A DNA stretch of 64,000 bases from Gnetum montanum (lineage: Eukaryota; Streptophyta; Gnetopsida; Gnetales; Gnetaceae). The stretch is taken from positions 119,717 to 183,716 of the forward strand of contig MNCI01005808.1 in the NCBI GenBank assembly GCA_015680685.1, read 5' to 3'. Shown piece after piece: positions 33,442 through 45,630 of this stretch. Below the pieces are notes generated by a model, which saw only the letters and a program-made list of their open reading frames with translations, had not been told where the DNA came from and did no database searches. The position numbers and the translations under genes are program-made. Position 1 is the first letter of the stretch, and each line of letters opens with the position of its first letter.

Positions 33442-35370
33442 ATGTCTTCTTCTTCTCATAAAAGCACTTCACCACCTAGGAATCACACTAGAGATAGTTG
33501 GTAGCACCACACACAATCAAGAACCACCAGTTCCTCAAGAGTATTGGGTAGTGTATACTCATCATGATGAGTATATAACCAATTTTACTTTTATCCTCCA
33601 TCAAGATGAACAACTACATTGGTGAGACTTGCAAGGTAACATAATGTTACCTCCAGATCGTGCAGTCCCAAACATGCTCTTTCGTGCTCTTGCACAGATA
33701 GGCATGATGCAGCTGTATGCTGAATACGTTGCAAGTGATTATGACACAAGGGATTACCATCCCACGGCAGCACAATGTTTAAGGGACTCGTGGCAGAAGA
33801 GCTACCATACATTGTTGAAGGGCAAAGGGGTCTCGCATGTCCTAAGTGAAATTGGAGATGGTGAACCAGTTGTAACAGGTTCCCCATCAAATGATGTTCC
33901 CCCTCCTAATGATGGTGAGGAGGTGGGGTATTAGAACCTGCACTCCATGATTCACAATCTTGGTTTTGATCCCCATGAACACCAAGTGTTCACTGAGGAA
34001 ACACAAACACTTGACAAGGATGGGCACTCAGATCGTCATCACGATCGGGGCCATAACCACTAAAGAGAAGGTAAGAAACATCATCATGGTGATGGTTCCC
34101 CTTCTTCTTCGCCTTCATTGCATCATTCACCCTCTCCTTACACATTAGGATGTAGTCACAAGGAGCACAACTATGAGGATAAGGGTAAGCAAGATGAGAA
34201 CCCTCGACGAGAGAGTCAAGAGTGAGGACGAGGGCATTCGAGAGAGTCAAGGCATAGAAGGGAAAGTAGGGAACCACGTAGGCATCATAGACTTCATGAG
34301 AGAGATGATCATGATGAACCCCTACTTGCAACCTGGAGTATGTTAGACATTACAGAGGTAGTTAGAATACCTACAAGGCACCAGAAAGATAGCCGGATCA
34401 AGAGACTAGACATGAACAATATCCCACGGTTTGAGGGGGGATACAATGTTGATCCGTAAAACCACTTACAAGAATTCCACGATGCCTATGCATTACAGAA
34501 TATTGAAAATAAGTGGAAAAAGTTAAAGTTGTTCCCTAGGACACTCATAAAAGAAGCAGAAAGTTGGTACTGGTCCTTAGAACCGAAATCTATTAGACAG
34601 TGGAGTACAATGTTAGAACTGTATAATGATAAATACCAAACGTACTCCAGAGTGTCCAACTTGCGTAAGCATATCCAAGGATGGAAGTAGGGTAATCACG
34701 AACCCTTGGATGCTACCATTGGCCGATATTATGCACTGCTACATTATTTCCTGGGCCATGGTTACGCACAACAAGATCAACTACGCCATCTCGTAGATGG
34801 GCTAAGACATGAAACCAGGAGAACCCTTGGAACATATGCCCAAGGGAGATTATCTGAACTTAGGTCCCATGAAGTTCATAGATTGTTAGAGCAAGTAGCT
34901 CAGGAAGAAGGTGAGCTATGGAAAAAGAATGCGTGGAAGAGTATAACCATGATCCTTCCCTCTGAAAGAGGGGAGTAAGATTCTGTGAGGAAGAGGATGA
35001 GTCACCACTTGAAGAGTTGGTGAATAGAAAAACCTTGTCACTTCAAAAGTTAACAACCGAAGTGTTGGCTAAGGTAGATAAAATGTGGAACTCCTTAGAC
35101 AGTAGATTTGAAACTATTTTGAAAATCTTAGAGGAGTCTAAGGAGCCAAGTAGTGACCATGATAAGAAAAATAGGAGAGATTTAGACCATGCACATAAAA
35201 AGGGTAAGGGAAAGATGACTATCATCAATGAGGTTGTGGACTCTAATATAGACAATGATGGTGGATGTGAGATCTGCCAATATGATCATCCTAAGGGATG
35301 TTGCCTAATAATCTCACATCTGCAAGAGTCCGGGGTGTATGCACTCAACCCAAGACTTAACAAACGATAG
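33442..35370 (+). pseudogene. gag: gag of element B, broken
   Basis: From ATG 33442 (MSSSSHKSTSPPRNHTRD) and one shift near 33530, the N-terminal module reads NFTFILHQDEQLHW, DLQGNIMLPPDRAVPNMLF and AEYVASDYDTRDYHPTAAQC. An Arg/His/Glu/Ser-rich linker follows, then the gag core: MNNIPRFEGGYNVD, LQEFHDAYALQNIENKWKKL, LRHLVDGLRHETRRTLGTYA. A second shift at about 34978 leads to a helical segment and the zinc finger CEICQYDHPKGCC (35266-35304). This is the best preserved full-length gag here; the broken sites are mostly TAG or TGA. Confidence 0.85.
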
Positions 35371-35990
35371 GCACCCTCAAGGTTACCTTATCCTCAAGGT
35401 AACCTAAGGTAGTTCCACCAACCATTAACATATTATCCAAGTGGAACTCCACCACAACCTATCAAGCAACACCAGTAGTGGCAATACCCATAATCATGGA
35501 GGATGCCACAACCTAGGCAACAATACCCTTACTGACAACTGAATCCATATGGCTATTACGTGTAGCATCCGGTTTCTCCAAGTGACTCTATGGGTCACGT
35601 GACTCCACAATAGCACTACTAGGTTTGGGAGTATTTTAAGACTCCCTCTCATGGAAGAGACACTCCACATGCATACCATTCTCTAAATCCATCTGCATGT
35701 CTTATGCTGATAGTTCCACTACCACCCACTCCAACGATGCAAGGGGAACTCCACACTCAACCGCAGCAACGTAATGCTACGAGAGTTATAAACCTTCAAC
35801 CCACTACTGGTTCTAACAATTGTACAAAGAGAAGACCCTTCTTTAGGACCAACAGTCCAAACAAGCTCTCACAACCACAAGCGGTTGAGTCTATGATCAC
35901 TCCTCCATCAAGAAAGGCTTCGGAGCTCCCTTCAAACCAACAACAGAGCTCAATGCACACGGTTATGTTAACACATGCAGTCACTGACTA
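35371..35990 (+). pseudogene. Pro/Gln-rich linker of element B
   Basis: It starts with Pro/Gln/Tyr-rich repeats (PQPIKQHQ-like) and continues as an open frame at 35704-35991 containing PLPPTPTMQGELHTQPQQRN. The same linker is found in E at 61468-61872. It separates gag from the protease. Confidence 0.6.
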
Positions 35991-36506
35991 GATAAAGGTG
36001 GGTCACCTTCCTAGGAAACTCTCTAACCTTGGAAGTCCCTTAATCTACCTCCAAGTCATTGGGAACAAACCATGTAAGGCTCTTCTTGACTCAGGTTCCA
36101 TGATCAACTTAATATCACAAGAAATGTATAAAACCTAGAACCTTCCCCCACTCAAGAAGAGCAATATTCAACTAGAGCTAGCTGACCAGTCCATCACTAT
36201 CCCTTTGGACCTTATGGAGGACATTATTACCATTGTGTGTGGTTGGTCATACCCAACCGATTTCCTAGTGATCGAAGTCAACAATAATAAAGGTGACTTC
36301 CCAATTATAATGGGGAGGGCATGGCTAAGTACCATAAATGCATGCCTAGGAATTCGTGATCTTTCCTTGGAAATATCTAAGGAAAACATTTATGGAAATA
36401 TTGAGAAGAAGAAAGTTCCATGTATCACATACAATGATACAAAGGGTGATGATGTACAAGAGTGCTCAACATCTCCTATATGCAATCGGTGTGCCCAGGA
36501 AACTTA
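35991..36506 (+). pseudogene. pro: Retropepsin-like aspartic protease of element B
   Basis: The frame reads LGSPLIYLQVIGNKPCKALL then DSG at 36088-36096, the catalytic triad of retropepsins, and NLISQEM. The second half has WSYPTDFLVIEVNN and the flap-region partner IIMGRAWLSTINA at 36305-36345, equivalent to the 'ILGRP.L' block of Ty3/gypsy proteases. One stop (TAG, in MYKT-NLPP) breaks it. Homologues occur in D and E. The catalytic triad is intact only here. Confidence 0.75.
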
Positions 36507-38685
36507 GATATAAAGGTGCCTGTATGTAGCAACTACACAACAAGGGAACACCAAGTGGTTGATAGCTAATCAAGAGAGCAACCCACCAATATGCATGGAA
36601 CTAACTCGGGGAACAACTTGCAACCAAAATTAAAGCATAGATACATTGGAATATGAGTGTCACCAACTTCCAACCCTTAATCTAAAAAATTTAATTGGGA
36701 GAAGTTGGAAACTTCTAAAAAATTCAAATAAGCACTCATTATTTTGGATCTCTCCCTTTCAATTCAGTCATGGGGGAGATGGCCACCTATGCTGATCATT
36801 TGAGGTCCTCGGTTCTTTTAATTTTTTGTTTTACACATTTTTGTTTTACAAATTTCTTCAACTTTTCTTGTTTTTGTTTTACAACATCGTTTATACTTTC
36901 GCTTTTATTTGTGTGTTTATGTGTGTGTCTTATCCATTTTTTTAAGTTTGTCACCGAATAAGTGCTATTAATAATGGTATGAACTATTTTCTATTGGTTG
37001 CTAATGGTTGGTTTTTACCTTTAAGTTATGATGTTGATACTAAGGTATGGTTCTCTTGGTATAACAGGTAATGAGTTCACATCACCCATGCATCCATAAA
37101 TTTTTATGGTTTCTCTTGGCTTGAAACTGTACAGTCACCTTTCTCAATAATAAGAACTATCAATGAATTGGTGACTGGGTATTTCTCAAACTAAGGAAGG
37201 ACTCAAGGATTGAAAAGGGTGTGACTTCAAAGGGATTTGATGTGCTTGTGCTGGCCATTCTCTTGGGTGCTTGGATGTTTTCTTCTTGAGTTTTCTTACC
37301 ATTCTGACGATTGCCATATTATCGGGAAGCTAAGTAAATAAAAATAATAAGTCTTTGCATGGTGTGGTTCTCATGAAAAAAACATAAAATAAGAAAAAAA
37401 TAAAAAAAAAATAGTAAGAATTCAAAGCACATCCCTTAGAAAAAATAATCATTTGGGCTACAAGCACTGGTTATGGAACTAAAATAAACATGTTCCCTCT
37501 AATTAAGGCTCTTCTCACTTCCTATTCTCTCCTCCTTCGTTTCATCAGAATGGTGGTGGCTCTTGGGTGAAGGAATTCTTGTTACTTCAAGTGGATGGAT
37601 TGGCCGAATGCATTAATACGAAGTCACTGGATGTGGTTTGTTTGAGGCTGGATTTGGAATGGGATCTACTAATTCACATTAATCATTAAATACACAAGGG
37701 GTTGTACACCACCTTATTCTTGAGACTCCATTCCATTCTCTTCTTTCCATCCTTCTTTCCCCATTTATCACCTCATTGCCGGTTGTATCAGTAGTCCATA
37801 TCTTGGTGGAGGCATTGTTTTCTTTTTGGTAAATTCTTCTGGTTAAGACTTTAACTCTTTTTTCCAAATGACATTCCCAGAGCCTACAGACTCTTTGAAT
37901 GTGGGATTGTTAGGGCATTAAGGGCATGAGATTGCTTTGGGGAGGATCCACTGACATTCCTATTTGGTGCATCCGTTAATTTATTTCCTTTAAACATTGC
38001 TGCAATCACCATTTATTTTGTTCATTTCCATCTTTGGCATCCCTTTTTATCGGCGTTGTCGTTGTCTCTTTTTCTTCATCCTTCTTATTCCTTCTCTTTT
38101 TCCATTCTCTTGCTACCAGAGGTTCATGATTAGTCATGGGGGTCTTGGTCCAATTTTTTCAATTTTCTCCTAACCCCTACACCTTGGGTAGTCATCATTA
38201 GTATATCTCCAGAATCCGCATCAGCCATACCACAACTCAGCCAATGGACCTTTCACCGAAGCAAGGTATCAACTGCATTGTGATCCATTTACCCTTGCTA
38301 ATATAAGATTGTGTTGTGTGTGCAGATGGTAATCATACAACAGCGGATTGGACCTAGAGGGAACACTTGGAATGGATCAGTGTTAAAGCAGTTATGCAAG
38401 GAACAAGATTGATGGCGTGCTTACGGATGGACAATGAAAGGCGCAATCTTGGCATTGGTAGCAGTAGACTTCTTCTCTCCTCTCTCTTCTCTCTCTCAGC
38501 TGCTAAATAATTCCTGATGTCAAATGTATAAAGTGTTCTCTCTTGTTGTCGTGAACACCAATTTTGTCATGTTCTGTAATGATGATCCGTTCACATGTCA
38601 TCCCATTCACCATTAGTTTCATTCAAGTTAATAATCCCATACCTTCCCAATATTTTGTAAGGAACTCAAGGACAAGTTTTTATTT
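36507..38685 (+). other. Non-pol interior of element B
   Basis: The first part contains a TGGTTGATAGCTAATCAAG block like 40525 in D. Then come AGTCATGGGGG (36766-36776), a T-rich run (36815-36955), an A-rich run (37380-37415) and a conserved block at about 38220-38480. The last is collinear with 59030-59290 in E and could be the end of a small ORF, but no frame is decisive. A second AGTCATGGGGG lies at 38132-38142. No reverse transcriptase or integrase motif is seen. Confidence 0.5.
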
Positions 38686-38698
38686 AGTCATGGGGGTA
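38686..38698 (+). other. Polypurine tract of element B
   Basis: AGTCATGGGGGTA directly before the 3' LTR. Confidence 0.85.
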
Positions 38699-39483
38699 TG
38701 ATGGGACGTGATATCACATGGGCCGTGATATCACGTATGCGATATCGCAGCTCGCCGCCAATTCTATAAATAAGAGGTGGCTCTCCCTTATTTCTTCATT
38801 TAGATCTAGATTGTAGTCAAACTCTTGCCATTTTTTCATTCCAGAGTTAGAATAATTTCCATGTGCCCGTAGTATGAGTCCTAAAGTGAACAGATCTTTA
38901 TTCGAGCAATTCTGTACTTGAGCACACAATTGTGTACGACAATAAAGACAAACATTTGGATAAACCTTGCAGTGCATGGACTAAGCTAAATAGGACTTTA
39001 ATTATTATTAAATGTTTAATGCTTTATTAGTTAATTAAATCTCTCTCAACCCTTAACTCCTAGTTAAGTGCATTCAGTATGACTGCTTCGAGCATGTGTG
39101 TTACGCTTGGTAATCCCAGTAACGAATAGCGTTTGGTAATCCTAGTAGAATTGCATTGGTTCAGGGTGTGAAACGACAAGTGGGAACGAATACTGATGCT
39201 AGGGTAATTAAGGCTTAGTTAGTTAAAGTTAGTTACTTAGTCTCTTCACCGTTTCCCTTATTAGCATATGCGCTAAAAACATAAAAGATATAAAAATCAC
39301 ATGCCTCAAGCGTACTTAACAATACAATCGCGACAAATACAAGTGAGCTTGGGAGGACAATTATTGATTAACCTTAGGTGTTCCATAAGGCATGTAGGCA
39401 CTTAGTCTACAGAGTTCGACTAGATCGCACATGTAACGATCATATTCGTATGGTTGAGTGTAGGGGTACCTCGCGACTCATCA
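38699..39483 (+). repeat. 3' LTR of element B
   Basis: Starts TGATGGGACGTGATATCAC and ends GACTCATCA. A TATAAATA box lies at 38765-38772. It is followed at once by the target duplicate GTATC. Confidence 0.92.
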
Positions 39484-39984
39484 GTATCCATATTGGCAAT
39501 CAGACCCATATGGATACTACATCAACATCCAATTTCTCTAGGTAATGCAATTGTCCAAGCTTCATAATACTATTTTCTTGAATACCACAAACCTACGCCA
39601 CCAAGGATAGGCTCCAATCCATACATACATTCATAAATAGTTGGTTTAATGAGTTAGTCTCCTAATCCTTTACCACTAGTGCCACCACCTATAATGTAGG
39701 GAGAATTTTCATTACAACTGCAACATAAGAATGCAACTAGGGTAGTTAACATGTAGGAGGAAGTAATCACAAATGAACCATAATCTAGGAAATGATCATT
39801 CTTATGAACGAGTCCAAAAAATGTTTAAAGGATGGGGAGCATACCTACTTCCACTCCATCCACCTTCAATCCTCCTAGAAATGACAAACTTGCATCATCA
39901 TCTAGCACAAATGTAACAACTATCATGCTGACATAAATAATCACTCATTGGATAAAGGTAGGAGGACTTCCTTAAAAACAAAAA

Positions 39985-40370
39985 AATATAGAAATTTCCT
40001 TGGTGTAACTTCTAGTAGCAAGGCAAAAATTATGCAAGGCTCTACTTGATTCTAGATTTGGAGTGAACTTGATCTTGCAAGATATGTACCAAGCCTAGAA
40101 TCTACCACCATTAAAGAAAAGTAACATTTAGTTAGAGCTTGTAGACCAGTCGATCATAGTTCCACTAGGAAAAATGGATGATGTGATCACCATCATCAGT
40201 GTCTGGTCCTACCCTGCAAATTTTCTTGAAATACATGTAGGGAAAAACAAGGGAGAGTTCCCAATTATAATGGGAAGGGCTTGGCTTAGTAGTGTTGATG
40301 CTTAGCTTGGTATTCAAGATTTGTTCTTAGAGATCCCTAAGGAAGATGAAGCTAGCATTATTCAAAGGCA
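39985..40370 (+). pseudogene. pro: Retropepsin-like protease of element D, mutated active site
   Basis: ALLDSRFGVNLILQDMYQA aligns with the B protease, but the catalytic DSG is DSR (40048-40056). The second half keeps WSYPANFLEIHVGKNKGEF and IIMGRAWLSSVDA. In-frame TAG stops occur. It follows the gag C-terminal region of D, so D is collinear with B. Confidence 0.7.
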
Positions 40371-40689
40371 TAGACTTACATGTATTACGTATAGTGATAA
40401 TGGATGCAATTGTGTGCAAAGAATATAGGTAGTTAAATAGTAAGATAATAGAGCATGAAAAAGATGTATAGAGGAAATGTGTATGCAAAAATATTTGTAT
40501 GTGGTAGCCACTCAACAAGAAGACACCCAGTGGTTGGTTATAGATGTAGAAACAAAATCAAATAAATACATGGAATTAACTGATTAAATCATAAGTGCAT
40601 ATGTAGAAGAAACTGACAGGCTAGAGTACTTAAGGACAAGGCATCCCTATTCATGAGAATTTCAAGAAGAAGAAATAGATTTGGGATAG

Positions 40690-40885
40690 TTAGATATTTC
40701 AAATATAATAAAGCTAGAACCATTAGAAATGAAGGCCCTATCGACAGCACTAGAGTATGCTTTCTTAAACAATAAGAAGTTGGTGATAATTAACGTCAAC
40801 TTGACTAAAGAATAGAAGAAGAAATTTTTGGAAGTAGTTAATCAATGGCTGAAAACATTTGGAATGATGGTAAGGTGCTTGTTTC
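40690..40885 (+). pseudogene. Segment preceding reverse transcriptase in element D
   Basis: KLEPLEMKALST and ALEYAFLNNKKLVIINVNLT, then EVVNQWLKTFGM, match the conserved 'LPPHLKYAFLG...PVIIS..L...Q...L..VL..HK.AIGW' stretch just before the reverse transcriptase in Athila-type Ty3/gypsy polyproteins. The sequence then degrades and no reverse transcriptase follows. This is the main protein evidence for the clade. Confidence 0.6.
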
Positions 40886-40924
40886 TTAAGTTGTAAGAAT
40901 TTGATTTGATCTTGGATGCAACCA

Positions 40925-41030
40925 CCTGAAAGAGGTTAGCCTTTTACTCATCTACTAAACCTCTTAGACCTTGCCTTGGCAAGATGAGCATTGAGCCTTT
41001 GGGTGATGATCCTATAGAATTAATTTAATT
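40925..41030 (+). repeat. Interspersed repeat, second copy at 16845-16960 (minus)
   Basis: GAAAGAGGTTAGCCTTTT, GATGAGCATTGAGCCT and TGGGTGATGATCCTA match the minus strand near 16850. It lies at the truncated end of D, so it may mark the break. Confidence 0.55.
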
Positions 41031-42430
41031 TGTGAAACATAACTTCTAATCCTTTAATTAACTTAAAGATAAAAACTATCATTTATTGCTAGTTGAAATA
41101 GTTTACATATTTTCAAAACATAATCTTTAGGCAATACTTATATGCATCTATATCTTTAATTTATTTGCAAAATTCTAAAGTCTAAAGTAATAACTAATTT
41201 TTTCAAAGCTTAAAAAATAACAAGGTGGGCTTGAGATGTTTAAATCACTAGGTTTAAAGTTAAATTATGCCTTAGAAGTGGACCATTAATGAAATTTTAG
41301 TTAAGGCCTAATCATAATGAATATTAGCGAGATTGTGGTTAAACTTCTAGGTGGTTGTAAGTTGTAGTGTGTTTAACAATGAGTGCAAAGTTAGTCATAG
41401 TGATGACTCTTAGTTGGGTATGAGTCATGGTAAACAAGAAACAAAGGTTTACAAATAACTAGTAAGATTATATATCAATGATGGATCACAGTGATGGTAA
41501 CATTCTAAACCACTAGTTGTAGTAGAGCTCATGGTGGCAACCATCATGGTGGGATATGCAATAGAAAAATTAAACCAAATCACTTCAAACTAAATGATTG
41601 AGGAAAATTTTAGTCTAATCCTTCAAGAATTTGATAGAGAGGATTGATCAATGTACAAATCCATTAGTGGATTCAACAAGCATCAATATCTTAATGAACT
41701 TTAATATCAAACTTGAAAGTTATATGCCTTGTTGATAGAAACTTTGTGATAACAACATTAATTCATGAGAGATCTTATGAAATAAATTAGTTCTAGGTAT
41801 TAATTCAAATTTTTACCTTAAATAGCTTATAAACATGAAATAACTTATATTTGAAAGATAAATTAAGATTGAAATTAAGGTTTTAGGAAGATTCATAAGG
41901 ATGATCTTAGAAGCCTTTGAAATAAAGTATAGACTGAATAATAACTATGAGATTAAATTAGCCCTAACTTTGGTTTTTTCTTGATTTAAACAAACATCTT
42001 AGATTTATAGAAATTTGATAGAAGTTCAACATGCATGAGATGTTATTGACATATAAACATGAAAATATTGAGAGATGTACTCTAAGATGTAGGGTAATGT
42101 CAAATCAATGTGAGGTCATTGCAAAGTAACTATGAGATTGAAAGATTTGTGAGATAAATGAAATAAAAATTTGAGCTAAAATATGATGTGAACTTGTGAA
42201 ACATTATTGATAAGTGGTAAGATGTGTAATATCCAACCATATGATCTAAAAGCATCATAGTAGACTATATTGTAATCCATAGATGAACTAACTTCAACGT
42301 ATAGTTAGTTTAGGTGATCATAGGTCCTTATGTTTTTACCTAAACTAGTAGTGATCCTTATATTTTTTATGGTTTAGTCTAGGCTAGGAATATGATTATC
42401 AATGTTTGGTCCATGATTAGGTTAGAATTA
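41031..42430. other. AT-rich sequence, no gene seen
   Basis: I see no long open frame, RNA gene or transposon end over these 1.4 kb. Confidence 0.5.
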
Positions 42431-42436
42431 TTTTTC

Positions 42437-43985
42437 GGATCACATGCAGTAGCTAAAGACAGTTGGTAGTGACCAAAAAAAAAATGTAGAAAAAGAAAAA
42501 ATATTGCAAAACATGAAAGAAGCTACTAAACATGAACTACAAATTAGGTAGAAATAAAAGGCATCAAAATTATTATGAAGCACTTTCAATAAATTGCATC
42601 CCTCATTAGCATGCCTTTGATGCTAGATGCATGCTAAAAATAGGGACGAGAATAGATAATTTATATGAAGCACATGACATTCTTTGAAAGAAAATAGTGA
42701 AAACATGTTGAAAAGAAAAAAAATGAAAACCTTCACATGTTCTCCATCATGACTTGGATGCACATAGTTTAGTCCAAAAAATTTTTAACGTTGATGAACT
42801 ATGTCATTTCGATGAAGCTAGAGCTAGATTGGCTAGCAAAAGTAGTGAGAGAAATAGTAGTAATGTTAGAATTACCACTGTTTCTCTTAGATATATAACT
42901 CAAACAAACTCATGGGTACCCAACCAGAAGACCTTAATTGAGTATAGAGTTCAATACTTAAAAGACTTTAAACTTCATCTTCAGCTGGCAATTGTGAAGA
43001 GAGAAGAATTTTTATGGGTTAAATTATATAACTATAAATTCTAAATTCTAAATTCTGAGACTCAAACAAACTCATGAGTGCTCAACAAGAAGACCTTAAT
43101 CAAGTACAAAGTTAAAAACTTGAAAGATTCTAAACTCCATCTTTAGCTTGAAATTGGGAAGAGAGGAAGTTTCAATCATGGCATTCACTACATAAAAATA
43201 AAAATTTCATTCATGGTGAGATCTCTTGCTTTTTTGATCTAGGAATCTTCTATGGAAAAGTTCATGCTTCATTGATAGAGATTTTTCCAATAACTCTATG
43301 CATGTGGTTATTCAATGTCATTTATCAAATCTTATCTTCTTTAGTGTTGTATTAGAAATCATTCTAGGTTGGTTCATCATGCCATTTTCGATGGAATTCA
43401 TGAAAAGGAAATCCCCCTTGTCTTTAAGCTCAAATTTTCTCCTTCAATAAGAAGCTTAGTCTTGGAGGCCATTCTAATCCCTAACTTCTAAGAGTTCTTA
43501 CATCAATATTCTTGTTTCAAAACTTCCATACTAAAGCTTGTCATTTACTAGAGAAATCCACATACTCTTGATTCCTACTTGATGAGAAGTATATTCTCTA
43601 TGTGAAACTAGTTTTTTCCATTCTTCTTTCTTTTCTTTTTAGATTTTAGCTTGCACTTTTTGCAATTGGATGGGTTGGGTTTTAATTTATGTTAATGTTA
43701 CCATTTTTTTTAAGTGGTATACCTACCCATCCATCCTATTTATACATGTCTCTTCCTTTCCTCAACACAATATATGCATAGACTAAGATAATTGATGAGG
43801 AGGTGAAATTCCTTTGAAAGTATTTTTGTTCATGTTTGTTTTTTCTATTTGAGTTAATTTTAGTTCATTTCTTCATTTATTTTCTATAGTTATTTTTTAT
43901 CTTTCTATGTTTAGTTTCTAGTAGCTAGCAACTTTGGTTCTAAATTATAAATTCTAAGACCCTAAATTCATTCCATTGCAATGCT
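42437..43985 (+). repeat. Left repeat cluster of the Penelope-like element
   Basis: Block 1 (42437-42720) contains GTAGCTAAAGACAGTTGGTAG. Block 2 occurs twice (about 42890-43015 and 43060-43160, ACTCAAACAAACTCATGGGT and a close variant). Block 3 (43190-43985) encodes the RT C-terminal scrap KEIPLVFKLKFSPSIRSL. All have a counterpart on the right side. A 96-codon open frame at 42754-43044 overlaps block 2 and is not recognised. Confidence 0.6.
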
Positions 43986-44199
43986 TGCAAGTATGGATAT
44001 CTCTACTCAAGATGCCTAGGTAAGCATGAGGCCTTCTACATTTAGAACACCAATTATTGCTAGGAAGCTTGCTCATCTTGCTTCCTAAGAGCTTCCCACC
44101 ATTAAGAGAGCCCATTTATGCATCTCTAGTAAATATAGCCTTAATGTTGAAGATAGGAAATTTAGTTGGAATCTTTTGTTGAAGAAGTTTGAGGTTATT

Positions 44200-45630
44200 T
44201 CTTTCTTAATACATCAAGTTTCTTCTTTAAAGTGATAGCTAGAGGATCATTCAAATGGTTTTCCACTACTCTTTTTGAAGAACTCATTGCAATTTCTAAA
44301 GAAATGGTAGAAGTTTCCAAAGAAAGAGATTTACGTTACAACTAACTTTTAGCACTAGATGAAAGATTTTCAGCTATAAAAATGGAAATGAATCTCCTCT
44401 CCAAAAACTCAAAGGAGTTGCTACTAACCTTGCAACATCAAACTAAGGAATGAGATAAACTTCAATATGAAATTTTGTTGCTCTTTGAGGATTTAGTTTT
44501 ACTATGTGCTTAGGTTGAAGATATTTCAAAGGTTTTTGAGGAAAGAGATCTTTTTCATGTTAAAGTTCAAGAGTGAAAAAATTAGAAAACCTTATTAGAG
44601 AATCAACTATTGGAACTATGAAGCTTTATCATTAAAGCAATTAATATCACCTCCAAGCCCTATACATCTTTGTTTAAATAGAAGATGCGTTGGGAAGAAA
44701 AGTTGTAAAATGCAAAATATTTATAGATGAATGATTAAGTTTCTCATGGTTTTCAAAATAAGCATTCAAAGTTAAAATTTGGTAAAAAGTTTGCTGATCA
44801 ACACTAGACAAAGCTTGTAGCAAAACTTCAAGCAGTACATAAAAAAATTCTTCATTAGAAAAACATGAAGACCCTTGCTACTGGAATAAAAAAAAATTGA
44901 CAAGGAGACTCAAGAGATCATCTCCAAGGTTGAAGAAAAACTTATTGCTACCATATCCTCCTTGTCTTAGGACTTTAATCTTATCTTACTAGATAAAGAT
45001 GCTATTGTTTAATTTTTCTACAATTTTCTAGCAAAAATACTTACAAAAGTGTAAGTGGATTTTGCTACCAAATAGAAGGCTAGAGAAGAAGTTGAAAAAA
45101 TTTGATAATAGTGAAATAATAATGCTCATATTATTCTAAATTCTCTTCCCAAAGAATAATCTATTCAATAAATTATCTTTGCATAATAAGCCAATTACTT
45201 AATTTGGTTCATGCTCTCTAAGTTTTCTTTTTAGATCTTCCTAATGATGTTTTGCAGCTTAGAGTGTAGGAGTCTTAAAAACTACTTAAAATCTCATTGT
45301 CAAATCCTCTATCTAATGGAAAAAACATTATAGACATAAAGAGGTAAAAAAGACTTCTAAGGTGAATGTTCATGATGCCTCATAACACCCTCAAAAGGAG
45401 TAACAGTTGGAGTAGTCACTACAATTGCAGTAGCCAAAGTAATAACATTGTAGTAAATCCCATGATAGATCATGTAAATCTCAATGTCAACAAAGTTCCT
45501 CTACATCCCCTTGTAATGCTATCAGAAGTAGCCTTAACTAACATGATGCCTTTATTTGACATGATCAGCCTTCCAAAAATGATCATCTTTCAAAAAATAG
45601 TCTTTCAAATGAATGTGGAATAAGTAGTAT
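44200..45630 (+). pseudogene. Decayed coiled-coil ORF upstream of element C
   Basis: One frame can be followed from about 44250 to 44900 through stops that are mostly TAG. It reads FEELIAISKEMVEVSKERDL, ERFSAIKMEMNLLSKNSKEL and LVAKLQAVHKK, a typical long coiled coil. After further decay an open frame at 45366-45623 follows. It lies between the left repeats and the RT of the Penelope-like element, so it may belong to that element or to an older insertion. No family is assigned. Confidence 0.4.

Larger units (their letters stand above)
32495..39483 (+). mobile_element. LTR retrotransposon B, complete, nested in D (gag + protease)
   Basis: LTRs at 32495-33296 and 38699-39483 flank a 5.4 kb interior. 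The perfect target duplication GTATC lies at 32490-32494 and 39484-39488, and D reads continuously across it. The interior has a primer-binding site, gag, a Pro-rich region and an aspartic protease domain, then 2.2 kb without reverse transcriptase or integrase, then the polypurine tract. The LTRs are very similar to each other, so B is younger than A. Its close relative is E. Confidence 0.92.
29380..40920 (+). mobile_element. LTR retrotransposon D, truncated and split by element B
   Basis: The 5' LTR, primer-binding site and gag run to 32494. Element B occupies 32495-39483. D resumes at 39484 (repeating GTATC) with the gag C-terminal region, a protease domain and the segment just before reverse transcriptase. 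It stops near 40900, where an interspersed repeat begins; no 3' LTR is present. D is the only member here that reaches towards pol, so it may be closest to the autonomous parent. Confidence 0.7.

Noticed and set aside
41031-42430. Searched for tRNA, snoRNA or coding sequence
   Set aside because: No cloverleaf, box motif or conserved frame was evident by eye.
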